Shown in pieces: positions 12,876-25,742 of a DNA stretch of 64,000 nucleotides. The notes under the pieces are model-generated. The model worked only from the letters and a program-made list of their open reading frames with translations. It was not told the origin of the DNA and did no database searches. Position numbers and translations under genes: made by a program. The stretch is from Gossypium raimondii (lineage: Eukaryota > Streptophyta > Magnoliopsida > Malvales > Malvaceae), in NCBI RefSeq assembly GCF_025698545.1, contig NC_068570.1, forward strand, positions 2,356,001-2,420,000. The letters run 5' to 3'. The number at the start of each line of letters is the position of its first letter. Positions within the stretch are counted from its first letter, which is position 1.

Positions 12876-13739
12876 AATCGATTTTGAGAAAAATAAAATT
12901 AAACAGTATTATTACATCATAGAAAGAACAAAAGATGTTAAATTATTAAAAGATACGTGGCCTTGGCTTAGCTGAACACAAAGCAAAGGGGGAATCCCTT
13001 GTTGTCAAAATTAGTCTTATTTTTTGCGTCCCAAATTTCACTTCACTAATTTTTTAATAATGTTGGTCTCAAGTTTTTTGTTTTTGTACTTTTCTTATCT
13101 TTATCTGATTTATGGTTTATGTTCGAAATTTGTAATATTTCTTTTAATAAAATGATTTTTAAAATTTGAACGTGTATTTTTTTCTCTTTAAAATACGATA
13201 TATTTTATTATTGTATTCAACATTTGATAAAAAGAGATCAAACAAACTTATAAATTAAACAGAAAAAAAAAACCCTAACCGCAACCGTGGCAATGATCAA
13301 AAGTTTAAGTTAATGCTCATTTGCAAGCTCAACCATCAGAATTGTGATGCATTGATAATACTTAAATAAGATAAGTAAGATTCTCGATATTTATCATTTA
13401 ATATAGAAAATATTAAGTTAATTTTATTTTATTAAAATTTAAAATAAATTATGATTTAAAAAATGAAATATTCAAATTATCATATTTATCTTTCATCTAA
13501 AACTATTTAAAATAATATAAAATATTATATTAATAAGATTAAAATTTAAAAAATCAATAATCTTTTAAAATCAATATTTACTTTTATCGAACAACATAAG
13601 TATATTCGATACTTATATTTACTAATTTACCAAATAATTTTCTAATATAAATTCATCAGTTGTAAAATTTAGCAATAAAAATTTAATATTTAATTTTTCA
13701 GCACTTAAAATTTCAATTTATCAAACATATCCTTAGTTT
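12876..13739. other. Gene-free AT-rich intergenic region
   Basis: Low-complexity AT sequence with no ORF of interest. A short AACCCTAACCGCAACC motif near 13270 resembles a telo-box, but with no neighbouring gene its meaning is unclear. Confidence 0.4.
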
Positions 13740-13985
13740 TATGTGTTATAAATTATATAATAATAATATATTATAAACATAGAAACTGGGTTGAGCTAAG
13801 CTGAGTTGGGTTAGAGCTTTGAATGTTCATGCCTAAACCCGACCCATATTTTAAACGTGTCTATCTTTCCCAAGTCCATTTTCTCGCTTAATATTTTTGC
13901 TTAAACCCTCCCAAATTTTGAGTAAATCTTTGAGATTTAGCAAACAGCCTGAACCATAAATAGGTCTAACTCAAGTCATATAGTA
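13740..13985. repeat. Fragment of the 10030/52930 repeat family
   Basis: AT core followed by the phrase CTAAACCCGACCCATATTTT, and further text naming the same words as the two longer copies. It ends next to another element beginning TTAGGGGTGAACATTCAATT at about 13987. Partial and degenerate. Confidence 0.45.
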
Positions 13986-15723
13986 TTAGGGGTGAACATT
14001 CAATTGAATCAAATGAAATTTTTTTGAGTTCATCGAGTTAACGAATCTTATTTTATCATCCTAATTCGATTTAAAATTCGAATCGAATCGAATATATTTA
14101 TTTAAGTTAAATTAAAAAATGTCTTTAATCACGTCTTATGTAATTTTTTAAAAAATATTTTTATTTAAAGTTTTTAAATATGATTATACAAAAAAAAATT
14201 AAAGTAAACAAGTGAACAAATAAAAACAAGAATCCTGAGTGTAGAATAGCGTCATAAAATAGTTTAAGCTTCTTCTTGTACTTCAAACAAGAATAACTTG
14301 AATTAAAATTGAAAAACGAGAAGGAAAGGGAGAAGATCATCAAATCTCAAGAGGAGTTAGAGATTGAGAAGCAACGTATGGTTGCTAATAAGGAACAACT
14401 TTTGACTTAAAATATAATAAAGGGTAATTTTATCTTAAAATTTAGATTTTGACTGTAATATCATATTATTCAAGAAAGAAGTCGTAATAAGATTACGCCT
14501 TATATTATGAGATAGCCATAATGTAAGATTACGGGATGGTCAAAATGTTGAAATCCAAATACCCTAATCTCATTCCAGAATGTAACATTACATTCAGCGA
14601 ACCAAATGCCCAAATTTATCAATTTAATCCTTCTAGTATTAAAAAGAATAAAATCAAATCAAATTGTAATAGAGTTAATATTTATGATTAAAAAAATAAC
14701 ATGAAAAACTTTTTTTTTCATTTATAATTTGCAGAATAATGAAAAACTTTTAAAATATTAACTTTGTTAATAGTAAATGATATCTTTTAAATAGTGACAT
14801 AGTACAAGGACTAAATTAATTCATTTAATAATAAAAGAACTAATTTGATTTTATCTCTATAATTCAGGGGCCTATAAAGAATATTCATTCATTTTATCTT
14901 TATAAATTATGTAACAAGTGAAAATTAAAATATCAGCTTTTTACACCAGCTTTAGAAAATGCTCAACAAAAACGAGCCCAAAAAATCCATTCATAGAAGT
15001 GTTAATAATAGACTTATAGTCCATAGGCCACGGATCCTCAAGACTACCTAACAACCAACAATAATATATCAGGCTAAAAGTGTAATTGAGCCGAACCAAG
15101 TTCGAATATAATTAAATATTTATTTTTAAGTTTAAGTTTAGTTTGAGATATAATTAAACTATTCGAATTTGATTAAGTTCATTTATCAATTTTTGTATTT
15201 AAGCTCGGCTCGATAATTAAGTTTAACGTTAATAGTACACACATTAAGGTCAATATAACTTAATAATATAAAAATATGAAAAACTTGATAAAATTCGTAA
15301 GCCGTTCAAGTCAAGTATTATTAAGCTCAAATTTGACTCGATCAATTCAAGCTCGGCTAATGCTGTAAAGGTCCAAATATGAGTAGGCGAAAGTTTTCAT
15401 CAGAAGTAAACCTCCAACCATATGAAATGTAAAAAGTTAAGACATGAAAATTGCATAATTCATGTATTACCTCTAAAGAATAAAGATTTGACCAACTAAA
15501 TAGTCCCATAGAACAAAGGTTGTATCAAACCTCGTAAGTTTCTCCACAACACTCACCCTTTTTCACAGCTCATATTGCTCAGAGATGCCCTATTCATCAT
15601 GTCAGTTTTCGAGGATAAACTGAATGAAAGAAACTCGGATTGTTTCCGTTCGTTAGGTTGAGTTACCGACTATGTCAATGCACAGCAGAAACCGGATAAG
15701 TATAGACCTGTAAAATCATCTTG
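13986..15723. other. Gene-free intergenic region, 3' side of the AVT6-like gene
   Basis: It starts with a decayed element whose left end (TTAGGGGTGAACATTCAATT) resembles the left end of the element at 25310-25742. The remainder is AT-rich. Around 15050-15360 there is a repeat with the phrase GAGCCGAACCAAGTTCGAAT. The last 200 bases before 15724 are probably 3' UTR of the transporter gene. Confidence 0.35.
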
Positions 15724-18700
15724 TTATGATGTAATTCCTTCATCAACATAAAAAATGCTATAAATGTCACTAGTCACTGCCACTGTGCTTGTTGAGACAG
15801 CAAGAAAGATCATCATCCATGATATTAGTCTATCATTCTTTGTTGCAATTCCAGGGATGTTCCTGCATGGTTCCATATCAGAAAAACGAAAAAGATGTTT
15901 TGAGTTCATAAAATATGAATTTTATGCCATTTCATATATCAAAATCCCTTATCCAACCATCTAATTTAGGGCTCAATTATGTAGACCATCTATGATTTAG
16001 GGACTAATAATGTTGCCATTGATAAAATCATGTTTGACACATTCAACAAAACCGGGACATAAGAATGCTTAAATTGGTTGCCCAACATTTTAGGGGTTGC
16101 TCACATAATGGCCAAACATTTCAAAATGGTCATATAAGGCCCAAACATTTACAAAAGTGCTCAAATGAAGGCCAAACCTTTCTAAATGATCAGATAAAAG
16201 CCAAACCTTTTCAAAATGTACAAATAAGGGTTAAACCTTTTTGAAAGTGTTCAAATAAGTGCTTCTCAAATATCATATATCAGGTTTCAAATTATGTTTT
16301 TATAATTTTATCTTCTTTTCAAGCAATTTTTGGTTCAACTATCATATGTTTTATTCTAAACATGTTAGCATTCACCTAATTTTTACTACAAATTCGGCTG
16401 AAGTGCATGAAAGTCCTTTATTTGAGCACTTTTATAAAGGTTAGGCCCTTATGTGAGCAAGCCCCAACAGGTTGGCCCTAATTTGAGCATTTAGCCTATA
16501 CATAATCATATAACCATTGCTTACCTAAGAGTGATTGCAGCTGGAAAGATGAAACCAACACAAACTGCAGCAGTTGCACCAGTGAACTGAAAGGCATCCC
16601 AGATACTAGGAACAAAGCTGGCTCCCATAAGTATAAAACCCATAAGAGCAATTGTTACTGAGAAGAACCTCTTGTTGTCAAAAGCAATAGGAATTGCATA
16701 TGGAAATAGAAGACCATCAACGTTGAGACGAAGGGAGAAAAATACTATCGGGAAAACTAGCATCAGGTGAAGGCCATAGCTCACTCTGACCAGATCATCA
16801 AGCAATGAACTATATGGAATCCCGAGGTCGCCATCAAAATTGGCAAGCACATCATCCATAGTATGATCCCCAAAGAGGACTACCCCAAAGAAGCTGGTTG
16901 CTATGTACACAGAGGTGCATAATGTGAGAGACTTTCTAACTATTGACTTCATCTGTGTAGGGTCTTTAAGTTCATTCTCTATAGGGAGTACTGCAAGGTG
17001 AATTTTTGTCAATAGGAAATTGTGTTAATCAATACTCCATAGCAATAAAAGAAAGCAATCATACACTAAAGAGATTTGAAATTGAAATATCAATTTTCAA
17101 CATGTATTTAACTGCTACAATGGAATGCATAGAAAGATGGTAATAAAAGGACTAATATAAACAGATTAAATATCTCTTAGGGCATGCTTGGTTGAGTGAA
17201 AAAGTGGAAGGAAAGGAGGAGGGAGTGGAAAACTGGGAATAAAAGTTTGAATGTGCTTCGTTGGAAAGAAAATAGAAGATATAACCATTTTCCATCGTAA
17301 GGCATAAAAAACAATCCTTCCAAATTGGAATGGTAAGAGAAGAGAAAACGAGGGAGGAGTATATGATTGTTCAAAATCTCTTTAAATAATGGAAGGAAAG
17401 AAAATTACTTTTTCTTTCAATTGTTCCATCTTTCCTACCAAGCACAACCATTGAAAGAAAAATTATATTTTCTTTCTATTTTTCTACCCCTTCAATTTTC
17501 CATCTTTCCAATTTTTTTTTTCACTCAACCAAGCAAAGCTTTAGTCTCGAAAACGAACAATTTGCTACAGAATACTCATGATAGATTCAGAAAATACTAA
17601 CAGTCCTAATAATTGGTGCATCATATATATATAATTGTGTTTGTATTTGATACTGCCAATACATAAATCTACACTCTCACAGTGAACCACACATTGACAC
17701 CTCATTAGCAACCCTTAAAAACATAGATAGTTAAACATTTTAATATGCAGCATTACATAATTCATTGTCGATTTATACACTGATAGTGCATTAATAGAAA
17801 ACCTTTATAATTCTATGTAATATTGAACCAAAAAAGGGTCAACTTGGTCTTACCCTAGTTTTGTGTATGTAGATAATGCACTCAACCAACTAACAAAGCG
17901 AAAGTAAATCAACACAGTGTATTGGTTGAAAATTAACTTGAACAAACAATATACACAAGCAAAATATGATGGTAAAACGAATAGCATTGAAGGTACTAAA
18001 ACAGTATATCATTACTTACTGTTATGGTGGCATATATAAGCAGTAACTACAACAGGCACAGTGGTGAAAAGCTTCCAAAACGATGCCTGATTAACAAGCT
18101 TTGGCATTAGTCGAGGCATCCCAATCTTCCCTTCCATCAACTTAACAATTACAACTCCAGCAGTTATTGCCACAAAGACAACAGCTAAGGCAACTGACAA
18201 CGCTGATGTGTATCTCAATGAATCTAAAAATAACCAAAAGCATCACAATTTAAACCCAATAAAAAAAGTTAATACCTTCAACAATTTTATAGCAACAATT
18301 TAGAATTTTGGCCAACATGAGTTGAATCACGACCCATCCCAGCCTGTGAGGCTTGATCATGTTCAAAACATAACTCGGAATTGTCTTATTGGCACTTAGG
18401 TTTTGCCTAACTCAAGTGTGCCTCCAAAGATATTAATCATGTCACAACATAAAAACGAGTGCACTTTGCGAAATAGATACTAATTGATATCTGTTCTACA
18501 GAATACCTAGACTTAAGTACCTATAGATAACCAAATAAGACAATTTCGAGTTATGCTCTCATAACACGGCTGATACCCCAAACTGGAGCCCATCGTGACA
18601 AATTAGTTTAATTAATTGGTTGAGCACTCATTAGCACTTCGAGTTACACCGTATTGAGCTTATAAAAATTAAAATTTTGACTTACCAACGCGCTTGAATG

Positions 18701-19341
18701 AAATGAGAGGAGCAAAAACGAAAAATGTGGTGAACAAGAGTAAAGCGGAACGAGTGGTCCACCAATGTTGGCCGAACCATTCTTCGATTACTCCACCGTG
18801 GTGGAACCCATCCACCGAAGTCCCCGATAATACATCACCTGCCAAGCCAACAAATTTCAAAATTCAAATTCAGATCAAGCGGCTATTGATAGTTCCACAT
18901 GGGAGGGCTTGATAAAAGTATACCTATGATAATCATGTAAACCACGAGCATGCCCAAGTTGTTGATGACGATGCAAGCTTGGAGGATGTTACTGCCGGCT
19001 CCACCGAAAGCATTGGTGGCGACGCCTGAATACGTTTTTGACTTGGAGGCTCGGCTAAACCTTAGAATCATATCGATAGACGATTCAGTCAACATAGAGA
19101 CGAACATGATAGTGAGAAGACCGGGGATTAAGCCGAGCTGATTGACGGCGGCTGGGAGACCCATGATTCCAGCTCCGACGATGGTGGTTGAGAGGTTGAA
19201 AACGGCACCGGAAGTCGACGCGCCATCGAAGCCAGATCCGTGAGCATCAAATGATTGGTCGTCATCGAGCTTTTGAGGGAGGAGAGGGGACCGAGGAGGA
19301 CTCCGGCGGTATTTACGATCCGATGAGGGTAGAACCGTCAT
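15724..19341 (-). CDS. AVT6-type amino-acid transporter (SLC38-like)
   Basis: Five exons on the minus strand: 19341-18924, 18838-18686, 18223-18020, 16990-16525 and 15862-15724. Phases 1,1,1,2 agree across all junctions and give 459 aa. The N-terminal cytosolic tail is followed by the AAAP signature region GAVFNLSTTIVGAGIMGLPA, where TM1 is broken by the unwound GAGIMG motif, and by about ten further hydrophobic segments. Plant AVT6 proteins move neutral and acidic amino acids out of the vacuole, and that role is assumed here by homology. The last intron (15863-16524) is almost filled by a foldback MITE. The last acceptor was chosen at CATGCAG because it restores the conserved R-x-x-x-G-I-A-T-K segment. 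The ORF continuing further upstream at that exon is intronic. It looks intact. Confidence 0.92.
16062..16495. repeat. Foldback MITE with internally repetitive arms, copy 2
   Basis: Lies inside the last intron of the AVT6-like gene. The left arm (about 16066-16258) holds roughly five tandem degenerate units, each built from GGCCAAACCTTT-like and TCAAATAAGG-like words. The right arm (about 16410-16495) is the inverted form, ending TTTGAGCATTTAGCC. The central spacer matches copy 1 at 3665-4005 in reverse orientation. Non-coding. Confidence 0.75.
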
Positions 19342-19415
19342 TTTAGTTGGTTGTTAAAAAACCGTTGAAGAAGAAAATAAATTGACCCTCGATCGTTGAA
19401 GACGGGGTATATATG

Positions 19416-19423
19416 TTTATATA
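19416..19423 (-). promoter_or_regulatory. TATA box of the AVT6-like gene
   Basis: TATATAAA on the minus strand, about 75-80 bases upstream of the start codon. This would put transcription initiation near 19390 and give a short 5' leader. Position and sequence fit a plant TATA box, but no experimental start is known from this sequence. Confidence 0.55.
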
Positions 19424-21040
19424 CGGTGCGTTGGAAATGTCGTTGCACTGGAACTGACGCGGCGGCGAATAACGTGTTGACACGTATAAATGGCGTGGAA
19501 TTTTGAAGATTTAGAAGGAATAAAAGGGACCTGCTGGACTGACAGCATGGTTACGGGAAGTAAAAGGAAAGCCAGTAGTGAATAGACACCTACCTGCCAG
19601 CTTTTTATTGCCTTATTACAGCACAAGGCGTCATTCCGCTTCAAATTTGCAACGGCTAGGCTCGCCGTTGCCTTTCAAAGGTGAACATGGGCCGCTTGCT
19701 CTTTACGTTTATTTGAATTTGCCCGTGAAGGAGCCTGGGCTCCATCTCTTACAGTCGTCCAAAAAGAAGGGAATACAAGCGCTCTATACCTATTAAACTT
19801 CATCTCAAATAGAAAAATAAGATCAAATATACATAGTTGTTCTTAACTTATATCCTTAGAGAAGAATTTCAATCAACTACATTTAATATAAGATATAATA
19901 TAATTTTTGGTATTTAAATTTGGTAATTAAATTCAATTAGGTTTATTTTGGTACTTGTATCCTTTTTTGATTCATTTTGGTTCTTCAATTTGATAACTAG
20001 ATCTATTTTGATCCCTAAGCTTAGAGATGACGAGACCATTGTTATTGGAATAGGACCAAATCAGATAAATTGAGAACTAACTGATATAATGGTTTGAACA
20101 AAGGGTTTGAATTGTTTGACTCAGAAACTGCTTGAAATTGGTAAAAAAAATTTAAAAAAATTGGGATAAAATCTATAGTTAAATGGGTTGAATCAATTTA
20201 ATAATATATTTTTATTTTTCTAGATTTTTTAATTTTAATTAATTGTTTAATTATTGATTTGGCAGTCGAATTGGTTGAATCGGGAACCAATGGTTTGACA
20301 TGTTTAACCATTGATCTAATTATTAAAACACTTAATGTGACACTCCGAGATTGTATCACATCATCGTTCGAAACTTTATATAATTTTTTTTAATTTTCAA
20401 GTGATGATGTGGTACAATATTAAAGTGTCGCATTATCAAACTTTTATATTTTTCAAGTTTAGAAAATAAAATAGACCTAGTTGTCAAGTTCAAATGTTAA
20501 AATGAACAAAAAAAATAATACAGATACCAAAGTTAAAGGTAAAAAATTATATTATCCATTAACATAATCACACAAAAGTGAAAAGACAAAAAATAATTAA
20601 ACCGTACAATCACCTCTACCTATAATCCCACGTGTAAATTGTTCATATAACGGAATTGTCGTGATTAATCTAGTGGTTAAGGATCGTTCACCCATAGAAT
20701 CCACTCAGGTTCAAACTTTTAAAGAGCAGGTGATAAATCTTTATTTAGACAACTCTCTTTGATCTTTGAACGTAATATGTGTGTGTAAAGTATGAGAATG
20801 TTGTTAATAGTGAATCGATATTCAATTTCATCGAATTTATCGAAATGGGTTTTTACTGTCTCTTTGTTTGTTTCTTTTTTGTACACATGGTAACTTCTAA
20901 AAAATTTTAATTTCACTGTTTGAATTCTGAATAATTATTCTTAATAATGATGACGATGAAGAAGAACAATACACATTGACAATAAGTAAATATACAAATA
21001 AATTTTATGTGAGAAAAATTTGGAGAGTTTGGTTCTTTAC
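19424..21040. other. Promoter flank and repeat debris
   Basis: The part to about 19800 is the GC-balanced upstream region of the AVT6-like gene. Beyond that the sequence is low-complexity. A SINE-like tRNA-derived head is visible at about 20655-20760 and is listed separately. No gene. Confidence 0.4.
20655..20800 (+). mobile_element. SINE-like tRNA-derived element
   Basis: GTGATTAATCTAGTGGTTAA resembles a Pol III A box, and CAGGTTCAAACTTT about 45 bases later resembles a B box (consensus GGTTCGANTCC). That is the spacing of tRNA-derived SINE heads. No poly-A tail or target duplication could be fixed, so this is a tentative call. Confidence 0.35.
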
Positions 21041-21044
21041 TCAT

Positions 21045-21545
21045 TAGTAGTTAAGTGTCATGGATGGCTGAAGGTGAATGTTGATAGTTTAGTGTCAACT
21101 TTTAAATCAAGAGCTGCCATAAGTAGAGTGGCGAGAGGATTGAATGGTAGTTGAATGGGGGATTTTGAAATGGTGATGGGATTATCAGATATTTTTCAGA
21201 CATTAAAGTTTGTTTGGTCAAAAGGGTATCGTAGAGTGGAGATTGAGAGTGATAATTCAGTTTTGGTATCAACTTACAAAATGGGCTAGCAGCAAATAAT
21301 AACTACAATAAAGTTAGGCTCATTCAATACTGATGTCTTAAAGATTGAGAAGTGAAATTTCGGCAGATACTGAGAGAGACTAATAGTTAAAGAGGCCTGA
21401 GGTAAAATGGATCACTTCATTATTCACGAGGAACCATAAGAGAGTGTGAGGGGTTTATTAGATGATGATACCCATTGCGCTACATACCCATTGTTTGACG
21501 ACAATTAGTTCTGCTGTAATCCTAACTTAAAGCTTTATTATGTTA
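21045..21545 (+). pseudogene. Decayed LINE 3' end: RNase H-like (RVT_3) domain
   Basis: Read in the plus frame from about 21050, the translation gives GWLKVNVDS, then RVARGLNGS, stop, MGDFEMVMGLSDIF, and after a deletion and frameshift WSKGYRRVEIESDNSVLVST. This is the RNase H-like domain found at the C-terminus of plant LINE polyproteins, in which the D of NVD and the E of RVEIESDN region are catalytic. Later frames give RGLLDDD-like text, also typical of these proteins. Stops and frameshifts make it non-functional. The absence of the reverse transcriptase upstream fits a 5'-truncated LINE insertion. Confidence 0.7.
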
Positions 21546-23149
21546 TATATCAAAAAAATATTATATTATTGGTTCAAAGTAACATTTCCTATTTAAACAT
21601 AAAAATGTGATTTCAAATGTAAATTTATAATTGTTAATAAGCTTAACATGTAAATTGATACTTAAATTATGGTTTTTATAAAAAAAATTGGCATCTAATT
21701 TTTTTTTTACAAATGGTACCTAAATTACTTTTTTTAATTTGGTACCTTTATTAGTTTAATCGGTAAGTCTATTTAAAAAATTAAAAATTGTCATATGGCA
21801 AAAGGACAAAAAATTTATTTTCTTTTATATATAGAGAGAGATGGAATAATATTTGGAAAAATATTTGGTACTAAGTTTTAAACCCCTGGCGGGATTGATA
21901 AGTGTAGAGAAATAATAAAATATTAATAAATAAATATTAAGAAAAAAAGGCACAGAACAATTTTTTAAGATTGCTTGTGAAATAAAAAATTATACTACCA
22001 ATGTACCAAATACTAACCTTATTCTTCTTACTTTATTTTTTTTCTTTTCTTCGTCTCATCTTGGGTTTCTACAAGTTGAATCGATCAAACCATCAATTCT
22101 AGGTTTGATAGGTTCGTTCGGCTTGATTAAATAAATTATTAAAAAATCATAAAAATAAAAAAAATAGAGAAAACTAGTTCAATCTATTTTTTAGCTTTGG
22201 TTCAACTCATCTATATCAGTTCGCAAGTCAATCGGTTCAATCTCTATCTTTAGACCAATATTGTAGTCGATTCCCAATTTGACTACTCTATCAAATCCGA
22301 TTCTAAAAACATTGGTTTTGATCGATGAAAGAGCTTTTTCAATCTTGTCAGTCAAGCAAGTATGTAGTGAAGTTTGAAAACCAAAATTAATTTCCAACGT
22401 CTCTACCTTGAAAGGACGAATTTTGAGCATTACCAGCATTGTCGAATAATATAAAGAAAGAAAAAAGAAAAAAAAAAGAGGAGTAAAAATGGGGAAAAAA
22501 TAAAGAGAGAAAAATCATGTAAAAAAATACAAAATTTTAATAAATATTTGTTAATGTCTATATGATGTAGCAGTCTATTTTTTTTAACAAAAATAACATT
22601 TTGATATAAAATAAGTTAATAAAAAATAATTTAAATACCACTTGTGATAAAAAAATGATACTGACTTAAAAGAAAATTAACATAATTTAAATACTAAATA
22701 CTAAATTAAATTTTGTTAAAAAGCGAAAAAAAAGGCAGTGCCTTGGATCTTGAAATGTGGTTTAATCAAGCATCCAATGGGGCAAAGGTTACAAAGTATT
22801 GGAGTTGCCTCAAGATTTCGAAACTAGGCTGGTGGTAAAATTGGTCAGGTCATCAATTCGTCGGTTCAAGTAGTTCAATCAGTTTGATTAAATAAATTAT
22901 TAAAAAAATTGATTTAATCGTCTCTGTTTGGCTAGTCAACATCATAAATGACAAACAAGTAAAACCAGTGGATGAACTTATAATTAAAAAGAAAACATTA
23001 AACAAACACATCACCACTAGCATCCGACAATGGAAGTCCTGAACAGAATAAATTGAATCAGCCCTAAACCCAAGTCCTTATCGATTAATTTACTGTGGAA
23101 AACACCATTTTTGGGGACCATACAAAGCAATGCTCAATTGAAATTTAGC
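21546..23149. other. Gene-free AT-rich intergenic region
   Basis: Low-complexity sequence with A-rich and T-rich runs. One open frame at 22191-22439 (-) has no recognisable features. The stretch 22830-22920 carries the repetitive phrase GGTCAGGTCATCAATTCGTC and related words also seen near 20100 and 54400-55000, part of a widespread degenerate repeat. Confidence 0.35.
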
Positions 23150-23365
23150 CAAACGAGAATAATATGCAATAATCACAACCGTCGATATAATGTATAATAG
23201 ATAAAGAACTGAATAAAAGCCGAATCAATTTAGAAAAAAATCAGACGCATACACACAGAGTGAATAGAAGACTCACACATCACAATTACAAATAATAGGA
23301 CTTGAACCTGAAACCTTCGAAATTCGGGACATCAATCTTTACCAACAGCACCCAGAGTCCATTAG
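23150..23365 (-). mobile_element. SINE-like tRNA-derived element
   Basis: On the minus strand GGGTGCTGTTGGTAAAGATT (A-box-like) is followed about 35 bases later by CAGGTTCAAGTCCT, a good B-box match. A unique body follows with the words GTGTGAGTCTTCTATTCACT. This head-plus-body organisation is typical of plant SINEs. The ends are approximate. Confidence 0.45.
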
Positions 23366-25309
23366 CTTCAAATGCATTTTTGGGTGCCATGGAAGGGACT
23401 AATAGAAAATTTCGTATTTAGTGTGCCTTTTTCATGCTTAGCAATATCTTTGGGGACCATCTAAAACAATTCCCAATCAAGAAAAAGAACCAAATAATAA
23501 TAAAAATTAAAACAAATTCCACACGAAATGTACAAATTTTAGTACTCAACACCTCACCAAGATCATATAATTAATTAATATAATTCTAATGCAATCTTTT
23601 CAAGTGGGGACAAATAGATTTCTGATATAAGCAGAGACCAACAGTTCAATGTTCAAATATATATATATATATAGAATTTCAAGCCCAACCAATCATGTTA
23701 GTAACATTTCATTGAAAAACTATAAACATATTTTTGTTCCACAATTATTATTATGGGTATATTACACATATAATTATTCAACTATGAACAAATTTCATTT
23801 TAGGCATCCAAAGTAGAATGTTTGCAATTTAAGCATCCATGTTACATCGTTTGCCATTAAAATCACAAATGAAAAATTGCCGTGTCAATTAAAAATCAAA
23901 TAATAACAAATTTAGTCCTTAACTTTTACATATTACATCAATTTAGTCATAAATTTTAAAAATTAACCCTCAAAATTTATAGATGGTCTCAAGTTTATCC
24001 TAAAGGAATATATAAAATACATAAATATTTTAAAAATTATAATAATAAATTTAATATTAATATTAATATTAATATTAATATTAAATAAATATAAATATAA
24101 ATATAATAATATTAAATAAAACAAAATCCCCACCTCGTCCCCTCCCCTCCCCTCCACCATCTACCAAGTGTATTTAAAAAAAAAAAATTCAAAATGAGAC
24201 ACTAAATAATTTAATAGAAGAATTTTAATGATGGTAGCAATGAGACCTGAATTCTTAAAATTGAAAACTAGAGGACTAAATTCCTTAGAATAAAAGCAGG
24301 AGGACTAAATTCCAAAGTACAAAATGTGTATGCTTTCTCTCTACATTTTAAAAATGGTTAAATTTTAGTTTCAGTCCCTTTATTATGCCTAAAATTAAGA
24401 TTTAATCTCTATACTTTAATTTCTAGAATAAATTGGTCTCGTATTTTTATAATGTTATTAATTAGTCCAAATAGTTAATATCATTAACTTTTTTTGAAAT
24501 ATTACTTGGTTATATATAATTAGAATGTCGTAAGAGTTTTAGGGTTTAAGGGCAATAACAAGTGGACTTGAATTTTAAATTCAGAAAATAAATGGATTAA
24601 ATTACTGAAAATAAAAGCAGGAGACAAAATTCCAAATGTATGAAGTGTATAGAGAATTAGAGTATATTTTAACATTTATATATGTACTCAATAATTTGAC
24701 ACAAACAAATAATCAACCCATGCTTACCACCATGAATCCCTCTCATCACAATTTCGAATGAAATATTAATATCTTAAAGATAGATGGTTAGGCAGCAATG
24801 GCCAAAATCCAAGTGTAGATTTGCCCAACTTTCTCGAAGAAGTAATTAAGCTAAGCAAGTTGGTAGATATTCGATATGGGTGGACTCTAAAGCATGAATA
24901 TGTTGTTAAATTAATTTTTAAACTTTAAAATGTTCTAATTAAGACCTTAGAGTGTTAATAATGTTTCAATCGGTTTTTTTCTTTGTCAACCTTGGGTGTT
25001 AAACGTGGAGTATATTTGAAATAAGTTAATCAAATTGTGAGCATGTGTTCTTTCCGTTTGCATAATTTGATCCACGTGTTTTAAATATGTTCATGTCAAA
25101 TCTAAATTGGTATTTTAATGTTTTAATTAATAGTTAAGTTGATGGAAAGACCTAATTGATATAATGTTGATAATTTGAATATTTAATTAAAATATTCTAG
25201 AGTTTGAGAACTATTTTTAAATCTAGATGATAGTTTGGGGACTTGGTAAGGTAGAATAGCAAAACAAATACCTTTCACAAAAAAAAAAATCAATATTTCA
25301 CAACTAGTT
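23366..25309. other. Gene-free AT-rich intergenic region
   Basis: Includes a TA microsatellite at about 23657-23672, an ATTAAT/ATAAAT tandem stretch at about 24050-24120 and a short pyrimidine-rich CCCCTCC run near 24135-24155. Several degenerate copies of the phrase TTTAGTCCCT and similar mark old MITE fragments. No gene. Confidence 0.4.
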
Positions 25310-25742
25310 GTAGGGGTATTCAAACGGTTAACCGAACCAAATTAGTATTAACCGAATTAGTTGAACTTTTTAATTCTTTAACCGTTGACTGAACTGAAAT
25401 TTTTTCAAAAAAATTAACCGAATCGAATTATTTCAGTTAATTTGGTTAACTAACCGAATTAATCGAAATTTATATGTTTCTATTTTTTTTGTTAAAACAA
25501 ATATAAAACATATCAAAAATAAATTAATAATGTTAATTTGACGAATTATTCAAGTTAACGAATTAAAACTACATATAATTTGTTTTATTAATTATTAAGA
25601 TTGGTTACTTCGGTTAATTTCCCGATTTTAAACCAAATTAATCGATAACCGAACTTTCAAAAAATTAATAACCGACCTTTAACCAAATTAAATCGATTCA
25701 GTCAATTAATTCGATTTTAACCAAAATTTAAACACCCTTACT
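25310..25742. repeat. Palindromic MITE with AACCGAATTA-type arms
   Basis: The left end, TAGGGGTATTCAAACGGTTA, and the right end, ACCAAAATTTAAACACCCTT, are near inverted complements. The whole body is built from variations of AACCGAATTA and its reverse, so the element would fold into one long hairpin. A fragment with a similar left end is at about 13987. Non-coding. Confidence 0.6.

Noticed and set aside
13260-13300. Telomere-like CCCTAA words (also near 4470)
   Set aside because: Only one or two units each. These are too short for interstitial telomere arrays and are common in plant sequence.
15863-15909. Upstream extension of the last AVT6 exon (frame from 15909)
   Set aside because: The extension adds residues not seen in the family and breaks phase with exon 4. 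The CATGCAG acceptor fits.
23270-23365. Possible true tRNA gene on the minus strand
   Set aside because: A- and B-box-like words are present but no acceptor stem or full cloverleaf could be drawn, so a SINE head is more likely.
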